Below are positions 14,801 to 19,511 of a stretch of 19,511 nucleotides of DNA, in pieces. The notes beneath the pieces are model-generated. The model was not told where the DNA came from. It saw only the letters and a list, made by a program, of their open reading frames with translations, and did no database searches. Within the stretch, counting starts at the first letter, position 1. The number at the start of each line of letters is the position of its first letter. Made by a program: the position numbers and the translations under genes. This DNA is from Mageeibacillus sp. UBA1255 (GTDB taxonomy: Bacteria; Bacillota; Clostridia; UBA1212; UBA1255): positions 2,822-22,332 of the forward strand of contig DBVV01000077.1 in NCBI GenBank assembly GCA_002308795.1, in the 5' to 3' direction.

Positions 14801-17143
14801 GAGAGTGTATGAAAAACTACCTGACGTGAGAGGTTCGCCAACGGTATTCCCGGGAAATACCTTCCATGAAAGATCCTCCGCTGTTTTAAGCTTTGAAGTA
14901 TCCCTGAGGTTTAAAGTCATATAGGAAGCTTTTTCGTCAGCTCCGGTCCCGACAACGTAGTCCGAGTGGAAATAAGGCGCGCTCGCCGTGACGTAGAGGC
15001 GCTGGGTCTCGTAATTCGTAAGCTCCGCGCGGCAGGTCAGCGTCAAATGATCCGTACCGTAGACCTCATTGGCGGAAAGATCTCGGGGAGTGTAAGTGAA
15101 CGATGCTTTGCCGTTTTTGTCTGTCGTTGCCGTTCTGATATCTGTGCCGAAATAATTCATCCGGCATCCGAACTCCAGACCTTCCGCGGGCGTACCGTCG
15201 AAGAAGGCTGCTGTCAGAGTGACTGTGATCTCCTCGCCGCGGCGGTAGAACAGCTTGTCGAAGGTCAAAGAGGCGGTATACTGGGGCTTGCTCTCCTCCG
15301 TGACCGTAAAGGCCTTGGCGGCAATGCTGCGCCCGCTTTCATCCGTGAATGAAAGAGTGTAATAACCTGAGGATACGTGTGAAAACGAAAACGAACCGCT
15401 GAAGAAACCGTTTTCATCCACGTCAACGGGCGTTTTCAGAGAAGAAAGACCTGTCCTGAGGCAGAGACGGTCCGGGATCTTGCCGCCAAAGGAGTGTTTG
15501 ATATATCCGCTGAAGTTTACCGTATCATCGGAAAAATACACGTCCCTGTCGGTGAAGATATAATTCATGAAATAATCATAGGTGTCGCCGGGCAGGACCG
15601 ATGCGCAGATGACCGCCGCGTCCGGGCCGTTTTCTACGAGAATGACCGCGGAGTCACATCCGGAGCTGTCAAATGACGCAATTCCCGAGCTGTCCGTCTT
15701 TATCTTCTCAGTCGCGCCGACTTCCTCCGAATTCCACCCGTCAAATCTGTTAAAGCGCGTAACGGCCAAGTCCGCTCCGTCAAGAGGCCCCTGTTTCGTC
15801 GAATTGACCCAGACGTACGATCTGCCGTCGGAAGACAAGGTAAATACTCTCATATCCGACACCTGGATGATGACCGCCAATTCATCGGTCAGCACTTTGC
15901 CGAAACCTGCCGCTGCCGAAGACGTGACCTTCGCCACGTACGTTCCGGCGGCAAGCTTGTTGCCGAAGTCGAAGGTTTTAACCGCGTTATACATCTCCGG
16001 ATTATCTGTCGCTGAGTACGATCCTATTTTTGTCAGACCGGAATAGTCAAAAACCGACGCGTCGTGATCCCCCGATCTTTTTTCATAGTCGATAAGAACG
16101 GACGCGGCCTGCTTTGCGGAATTGAAAGCATAAAGATCGCAAGTGATCTTTGGCGTATTGCCGGTGTTTGTTTGCGCAACAACATCAAATCCGGCGGTCT
16201 GTCCGGGGGAGAAAATGAGATCTTTTTCCGGGTTGTATACGTGTACATACAGATAATCATATCCCGAGGATCCCTGCCTGCGTTCGTATTCCTTTGTGAA
16301 AGTTCTGAAGACGGCTGTTTTTGTGCCTTCAAAGGTCCTGCCGGATTTTCCCTTTACGCCGCCGTTCACTGTCACGGTATACACTGTATCGTATTCCAGA
16401 CCGGAAGAAGGGCGGAACAGAACGGTCTTGCCGTCGGGGTACACCGAGAAAGCGCCTCCAACGGCGGGAGAGATCGTGAAGGGGGCGGCATTGGCGTCAA
16501 TAACCACGGCCTCCGAAAAAGTTACTTCTATTCCGGTGTTTACAGGCACGTTTACGGTTCTGTCGCCGGGAAACATTGACGATATCGCCAACGCGCTTTC
16601 GGTCTGAAACGCGTACGACACCGCGGGGTTCCCGGGATCGCCGAGTGTGAGCCTGTATATCTGCCCCGGGGCGAGTGACCCGGAAGAGGGAGTTACCTTG
16701 AAGCTGGTCGAAGAAAGCTTTGTGACGGAGGTCGAAACAGCGGGAGTCACCGTCAGATACTGCGCCAACGTCTCCGCGTTTGTCTCTCCGGACGTTTCGA
16801 CAATAAACGAACTGTCGACGGATATGGTCCCCGAGCGCTTCCCGTCCGCGGATATCCTGACCCCTTCAAGCTCTTTCGGAAGCGAAGGATCTCTGCCCGA
16901 GTAATTGCCTTCGTTAAAAACGATCGGCTCAGGGTCCGGAAACTCGATCTTTCCCGGTTTGCCGAGAGGAATGGACGTTACGATGATCGCCGCCGCAAGC
17001 ACCAGCGCGAGCGCGCCGGCAGCTGAAAAGACCGCAATCTTCTGTTTCTTTTTCTTTTTGATTTTATCGGCTTTTATATCGTTTTCAAATCCGGGATCGT
17101 TGCCGATCTTAGACAACTCGTCCAGAAACTCATTGGACTTCAT
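11822..17143 (-). CDS. Membrane-anchored alpha-2-macroglobulin-like protein without thioester
   Basis: A 1773-aa protein with GGAGGGA before its ATG, which overlaps the upstream regulator gene by 14 bp. Residues 1-36 are a charged cytoplasmic tail ending in a lysine run, 37-58 a membrane segment, and the rest extracytoplasmic. A Big_5/Ig-like domain (about 183-283, FPGDRTVNVPVNTGIEVTFS) is followed by macroglobulin-type beta domains (TDRDVYFSDDTVNFSGYI; LFYRRGEEITVTL). An A2M core domain lies around 1115-1190 (PDNITSWRISALAFSGAG ... PFFINIGICEQYIVGD) and a helical, thioester-domain-like region about 1310-1620. The CxEQ thioester motif is absent; the equivalent spot reads FNRGSGRTDEYIALY. Bacterial macroglobulins are thought to trap proteases or guard the envelope; this one cannot bind covalently by the usual chemistry. 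A Tyr-rich run lies at about residue 1035. The short basic tail and upstream sigma-like gene recall sigma/anti-sigma pairs. Confidence 0.85.
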   Translation of the reverse strand: MKSNEFLDELSKIGNDPGFENDIKADKIKKKKKQKIAVFSAAGALALVLAAAIIVTSIPLGKPGKIEFPDPEPIVFNEGNYSGRDPSLPKELEGVRISADGKRSGTISVDSSFIVETSGETNAETLAQYLTVTPAVSTSVTKLSSTSFKVTPSSGSLAPGQIYRLTLGDPGNPAVSYAFQTESALAISSMFPGDRTVNVPVNTGIEVTFSEAVVIDANAAPFTISPAVGGAFSVYPDGKTVLFRPSSGLEYDTVYTVTVNGGVKGKSGRTFEGTKTAVFRTFTKEYERRQGSSGYDYLYVHVYNPEKDLIFSPGQTAGFDVVAQTNTGNTPKITCDLYAFNSAKQAASVLIDYEKRSGDHDASVFDYSGLTKIGSYSATDNPEMYNAVKTFDFGNKLAAGTYVAKVTSSAAAGFGKVLTDELAVIIQVSDMRVFTLSSDGRSYVWVNSTKQGPLDGADLAVTRFNRFDGWNSEEVGATEKIKTDSSGIASFDSSGCDSAVILVENGPDAAVICASVLPGDTYDYFMNYIFTDRDVYFSDDTVNFSGYIKHSFGGKIPDRLCLRTGLSSLKTPVDVDENGFFSGSFSFSHVSSGYYTLSFTDESGRSIAAKAFTVTEESKPQYTASLTFDKLFYRRGEEITVTLTAAFFDGTPAEGLEFGCRMNYFGTDIRTATTDKNGKASFTYTPRDLSANEVYGTDHLTLTCRAELTNYETQRLYVTASAPYFHSDYVVGTGADEKASYMTLNLRDTSKLKTAEDLSWKVFPGNTVGEPLTSGSFSYTLQKYVVVKSQKTRYDSYTKRTVKYYEYSVRQEQVNSGRIPVSNGIAEFPLMEVSGFEGYYIYEITFYDDTSRNTFNYSLNGTAGKNKYSDLKYGRSSLSPTILLNNESYSLNDTVEAEVWDPSGAQNALFAVFGDGIEKIEYASNISFKYTNSMIPGGRLYAVVFDPVNGTYVKVSVQLQFDTARAALAPEITASSDKYRPGDRAVVNIKVPGASGGFAVVSVVDEACFALGDQTLEPSAFFRSSVRAAASRVGYYYYYYGGAKTPSIILNQRFVPVFTLSAGFNSMSVSRGNYYAGSEPEAVDAPAGDYDNLSDGEPQKNENADAGYYVRQYFADNPVYSVVELDEDGCGTLVFTVPDNITSWRISALAFSGAGKENGELRIGSSVSDVICTQPFFINIGICEQYIVGDTVSLSVRSYGSEANGKVNYTAVLCDTLGNETDRVSGSADSKDRCWLKFDLDKPGRYRVTVYANCGKASDAATADFDLVTTAVAADVSKTISVSELKNISPVYYPVRLVFTNRTPSFSLYERIAGILSFNRGSGRTDEYIALYAASAAREKLYGESSADEQEDLMRMITENFDRSNGLFRTFPYSEADPKLTASILALGLPLDSSFVAKTANVCRTAVASEEQESPEVLIANIVSLAAVGEPVLDTLYSVADKAANYSAEAKLWLALGFALCGDYPAAYDVYSMVKADIGSEDEEHGTLKFEARDFDTTVSLSCLALLNASRIARDDAAKLAVWLSENRSDISSDRIALAGYLKYFLPAEAGETMEFTYSIGETTENVSLTTGRSFMLTLSEKELDMLKLNLPDDAKVGVYCRGRSDEALSGGTRDESRITVTKSLEQNYRGNCVVTLRIKGTSTRVSEYFELYDLIPSGARFLSMESGGSSYVESGNVRVYAYIYNRSGQHMSGSVGIYNKIYANDKDRSRVECPKYSFDISVSYVIRGAVEGDFIAESAYVRNTRTGVFSLSERLLVTIGGDHSWFCKEVEK

Positions 17144-17621
17144 GACTGTCTCCCTCCGTTATTATCTTTCTGAGCTTTTTTCTAATCCTCGCAAGCCGCA
17201 TTTTAACTGCTGCCTCACGCATGCCGCATTCAGCGGCGATCGCTTTGGCGGTTTTTGCCGAAAAATAGCGCCCCATGAAGATGTCCCTGTCCTTATCGGA
17301 CAGCTTTCTCAGAAACTCTCTTATGACCTTTCCAGGGTCCTTGAGCTTCCCTTCAGTCCGGTCCGTCAATTCGTCGACTTCTTCCGAAAGCCTGCCCAGT
17401 TCGCCCGACGAATAGGCATATTTTTCATCGTCGACTATTTCCTCCGCACTCACGTTGAAAACCTTTGACATCGCGACAACGTTTGCATAGTCCGGCATTC
17501 TCGTTCCGAGTTCCCAGAGCGACACAAGGGACCGCGACACAAAGATCCTATCCGCCAATTCCTGCTGCGTCAATCCGTTTTCGGTTCTCAAAGCGACAAG
17601 CTTTTCAGCAGTTGTGGCCAT
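17130..17621 (-). CDS. XRE helix-turn-helix fused to sigma-70 region 4: probable regulator of the macroglobulin operon
   Basis: A 163-aa protein; ATG at 17621 has GAAAGGA upstream (the GTG five codons earlier has none). Residues 5-62 form a Cro/CI-type helix-turn-helix (LRTENGLTQQELADRIFVSRSLVSLWELG). Residues about 104-153 (LRKLSDKDRDIFMGRYF ... AAVKMRLARIRKKLRKI) match sigma-70 region 4, the -35-recognition helix-turn-helix of ECF-type sigma factors. Region 2, needed to melt the promoter, is missing, so it is not a complete sigma factor. It overlaps the next gene by 14 bp, so both proteins are made together. The partner has a cytoplasmic tail and membrane anchor like an anti-sigma protein, so this regulator may be held or modulated by it. 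Domain calls are firm, the partnership is inference. Confidence 0.82.
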   Translation of the reverse strand: MATTAEKLVALRTENGLTQQELADRIFVSRSLVSLWELGTRMPDYANVVAMSKVFNVSAEEIVDDEKYAYSSGELGRLSEEVDELTDRTEGKLKDPGKVIREFLRKLSDKDRDIFMGRYFSAKTAKAIAAECGMREAAVKMRLARIRKKLRKIITEGDSHEVQ

Positions 17622-17690
17622 AAAAAGTCCTTTCACGCAAGTGCCGGACTGCAGGATCAGCGCCGCACCTGCCTCCGGTGATCTTATTTT

Positions 17691-17720
17691 ATCATATCGA
17701 AAAAAGCGTTTTTGCTACAA
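17691..17720 (-). promoter_or_regulatory. Candidate promoter of the regulator-macroglobulin operon
   Basis: On the minus strand TTGTAG (17720-17715), an 18-bp spacer and TATGAT (17696-17691) form a moderate sigma-A-type promoter about 70 bp before the start codon at 17621. The stretch 17622-17867 holds no gene otherwise; besides this promoter I see only a short CGGCT/AGCCG hairpin near 17784-17797 and the heptamer repeat. Confidence 0.45.
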
Positions 17721-17822
17721 AAGGTAACATCCGGAGAGCTGCGGGGAAACGTGGAATCATTCTCCTGCAAGCACATATATTCGCCGGCTTTATAGCCGCG
17801 GCATTTTACTTCAAATAATTCT

Positions 17823-17878
17823 CCATTTTCCATTTGCCATTTGCAATTTGCCATTTGCAATTTGCAATTATCCATTTC
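17823..17878. repeat. Tandem 7-bp repeat (CCATTTG type) at the araD 3' end
   Basis: Eight consecutive heptamers with consensus CCATTTG, varying to CAATTTG, CCATTTT, CAATTAT and CCATTTC. The last two overlap the end of araD, supplying its stop codon (TAA on the minus strand, 17868-17870) and the last codons. Such heptad satellites spread by slippage and have no coding role. Confidence 0.85.
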
Positions 17879-18563
17879 CTTGCCCGTAGTACGCGCCCTT
17901 GCCATGCTTGCGCAGGTAATGCTTATCCAGAAGCTCCTGCTGCATCGTGCGGTGGCCCGGATCAAGCATCAGCGCATGAAAATCCATAAAAGCGACCTCC
18001 TCCATAACGACGGCATTGTGGACCGCGTTCAGAGGATCGGTGCCCCAGGCGAAAGGACCGTGCGAAAAAACAAGCACACCGGGGATCGCATCAGGATCCT
18101 TGTCCGCAAAAGTTTCGACGATGACAAGGCCGGTCTCCTTTTCATAATCGCCGGCGATCTCGGCAGCTGTCATCGGACGGGTGCAGGGAATATCGCCGTA
18201 AAAATAATCACCGTGCGTCGTGCCCATGGCAGGGATAGGAACGCCCGCCTGCGCAAAACTCGTTGCCCACCGCGAATGGGTGTGGACGATGCCGCCGATA
18301 TTTGGAAACGCCTTATAAAGTTCGACGTGGGTCGCGGTATCGCTCGAAGGCTTCCATCTGCCCTCGACGACGTTGCCGTAAAGGTCAACGACGACCATAT
18401 CGTCAGCTGTCATTCCGGCGTAATCCACTCCGGACGGCTTGATCACCACGAGCCCCCGCGCGCGGTCAATACCGCTGACGTTGCCCCACGTGAAAGTAAC
18501 GAGCCCGTGCTCAGGAAGACGCAGATTTGCCGCGCAGACCAATTCTTTTAACTCACTCAGCAT
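17868..18563 (-). CDS. araD: L-ribulose-5-phosphate 4-epimerase
   Basis: A 231-aa protein with GGAGGC before its ATG. It converts L-ribulose 5-phosphate to D-xylulose 5-phosphate, feeding L-arabinose into the pentose phosphate pathway in the cytoplasm. It matches the class II aldolase/epimerase family throughout: TWGNVSG (25-31), KPSGVDY (42-48), SSDTATH (73-79), zinc ligands H94 and H96 in IVHTHSRW and H168 in SHGPF, the D119 in THGDYFYGD and the C-terminal KHGKGAYYGQ whose Y226 corresponds to the catalytic tyrosine of the E. coli enzyme. Length equals the usual 231 residues; the final Gly-Asn-Gly comes from the heptamer repeat and is probably harmless. It lies 36 bp after the sugar isomerase gene, in the same operon. 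Confidence 0.94.
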   Translation of the reverse strand: MLSELKELVCAANLRLPEHGLVTFTWGNVSGIDRARGLVVIKPSGVDYAGMTADDMVVVDLYGNVVEGRWKPSSDTATHVELYKAFPNIGGIVHTHSRWATSFAQAGVPIPAMGTTHGDYFYGDIPCTRPMTAAEIAGDYEKETGLVIVETFADKDPDAIPGVLVFSHGPFAWGTDPLNAVHNAVVMEEVAFMDFHALMLDPGHRTMQQELLDKHYLRKHGKGAYYGQGNG

Positions 18564-18599
18564 AATATTGCCTCCGTAAATACCGGCGTGACGCGACCG

Positions 18600-19511
18600 T
18601 TATGCCCACGGATTTTCGGTGGGATAAGGCAGCGACCTCGGCCGGTTATAACTGATATCATTGACACCGAGGAACTTAAACACCTCAAACAAAGCATAGC
18701 CGAAATGGCCGAACGCGACGGCGCCGTGATGGGGGAATCGCTTCTCGATCAGCACGTGGCGGTAGAAACGGCCCATATCGTGAATGGCGAACACGCCGAT
18801 ACCGCCGAAGCTCGTCGTCTGCACGGGCAATACCTCGCCCTGAGCGATGTAGCTCCTGAGTTTTCCTTCGCTGTCGCACTGAAGGCGGAAAAACGTTATC
18901 GCGCCGGGGGCAATATCTCCCTCGAGCGTTCCTCTTGTAAAGTCGGGCTCGCTGCCTTCCGGTTCAAGCAGGCGGTGCTGTATCAGCTGGTATTTAACGG
19001 CACGCTCCGAACACATTTTGCAGCTTGGAGTATTTCCGCAATGGAATCCCATAAAAGTGTCGGTCAACGCATAATCGAATCTGCCTTTGATCCCGGCTTC
19101 CCACATAGAGGCGGGCACGGAATTATTGATATCGAGAAGCGTCACGGCGTCGCAGCTTATACAGGCGCCGATGTATTCGCTAAGAGCACCGTAGATATCT
19201 ACCTCACATGCGACGGGAATTCCGCGCGACGCGAGTCTGGAGTTTACGTAGCAAGGCTCAAAACCGAACTCTTTCGGGAAAGCAGGCCAGCACTTGTCGG
19301 CGAAGGCAACGTATTTGCGCGAGCCTTTGTGGTTTTCCGCCCAGTCGAGCAGCGTCAGTTCAAACTGCGCCATGCGAGGCAGCATTTCGGGGTAGTTGTT
19401 TCCGGATACTCCAAGTTCGTCAGCCATATCGCTGCAGATCTCGCCGATCCGTTCGTCGCCGGCGTGCTCGCGGTACGATACCAGGAGGTCAAGCTCGCTG
19501 TTTTCTTCGAT
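18600..19511 (-). CDS. L-fucose/L-arabinose isomerase family protein, C-terminal part (5' end outside window)
   Basis: The frame is open from the window edge to the TAA-type stop at 18600-18602, giving 303 C-terminal residues; the internal ATG at 19425-19427 is not the start, because 28 further codons run without a stop to the edge. The sequence fits the COG2407-type sugar isomerases (fucose/arabinose isomerase superfamily): CEVDIYGALSEYIG, DINNS, FHCGNTP, and the ending FGHFGYALFEVFKFLG ... PYPTENPWA. These are metal-dependent aldose-ketose isomerases in the cytoplasm. Standing directly before araD, it most likely makes L-ribulose from L-arabinose, with a kinase expected further upstream outside the window. 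L-fucose or another pentose as substrate cannot be excluded from sequence. Confidence 0.83.
   Translation of the reverse strand: MEENSELDLLVSYREHAGDERIGEICSDMADELGVSGNNYPEMLPRMAQFELTLLDWAENHKGSRKYVAFADKCWPAFPKEFGFEPCYVNSRLASRGIPVACEVDIYGALSEYIGACISCDAVTLLDINNSVPASMWEAGIKGRFDYALTDTFMGFHCGNTPSCKMCSERAVKYQLIQHRLLEPEGSEPDFTRGTLEGDIAPGAITFFRLQCDSEGKLRSYIAQGEVLPVQTTSFGGIGVFAIHDMGRFYRHVLIEKRFPHHGAVAFGHFGYALFEVFKFLGVNDISYNRPRSLPYPTENPWA

Noticed and set aside
11852..17468. Many plus-strand open frames of 60-187 codons opposite the macroglobulin gene
   Set aside because: They are antisense shadows of a GC-rich coding sequence with no ribosome binding sites or recognisable domains.

Overview
The window looks like a chromosome segment of a gut-type Clostridia (Bacillota), carrying an integrated mobilizable element beside host genes. 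The basis is family content and style only: AGGAGG-type ribosome binding sites, TTGACA/TATAAT promoters, clostridial large serine recombinases and an MOBP-type mobilization set. No species is claimed.

Region 1 (1-732) is the C-terminal half of a large serine recombinase cut by the window edge, probably the right end of a neighbouring element. Region 2 (733-2186) has no convincing gene. It holds a GC-rich terminator-like hairpin, then about 900 bp of paired GGAACAG repeats mixed with stem-loops, then a near-consensus promoter and an array of GYAACC repeats. This is the likely replication/control region of the next element.

Region 3 (2187-11314) is the body of an integrative mobilizable element, all on the plus strand. 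A replication operon encodes a Tn916-Xis-like winged-helix protein, a D5/SF3-type replication helicase, a 1017-aa SF2 helicase whose C-terminus carries a RecB-like PD-(D/E)XK nuclease signature, and a small coiled-coil protein. Next comes an oriT-like intergenic region, a MobC-like accessory protein and an MOBP relaxase ending at a clean terminator. Last is a promoter driving a small ribbon-helix-helix protein that overlaps a full-length large serine recombinase. The element can plausibly replicate, be nicked at oriT and be mobilized by a helper's mating apparatus, since it has no type IV secretion genes, and then integrate with its own recombinase.

Region 4 (11262-11782) is the right junction. 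A 16-bp direct repeat brackets two tandem copies of a structured non-coding repeat whose conserved arms enclose a variable central hairpin. The recombinase reading frame runs through the first copy of the 16-mer and a perfect terminator.

Region 5 (11783-19511) is host chromosome on the minus strand. A two-gene operon encodes a small XRE + sigma-70 region-4 fusion protein and a 1773-aa membrane-anchored alpha-2-macroglobulin-like protein with no visible thioester motif, which suggests a membrane protein paired with its own transcription factor. Further right are the genes for L-ribulose-5-phosphate 4-epimerase (araD) and a fucose/arabinose-type sugar isomerase, parts of a pentose-use operon that continues beyond the window.
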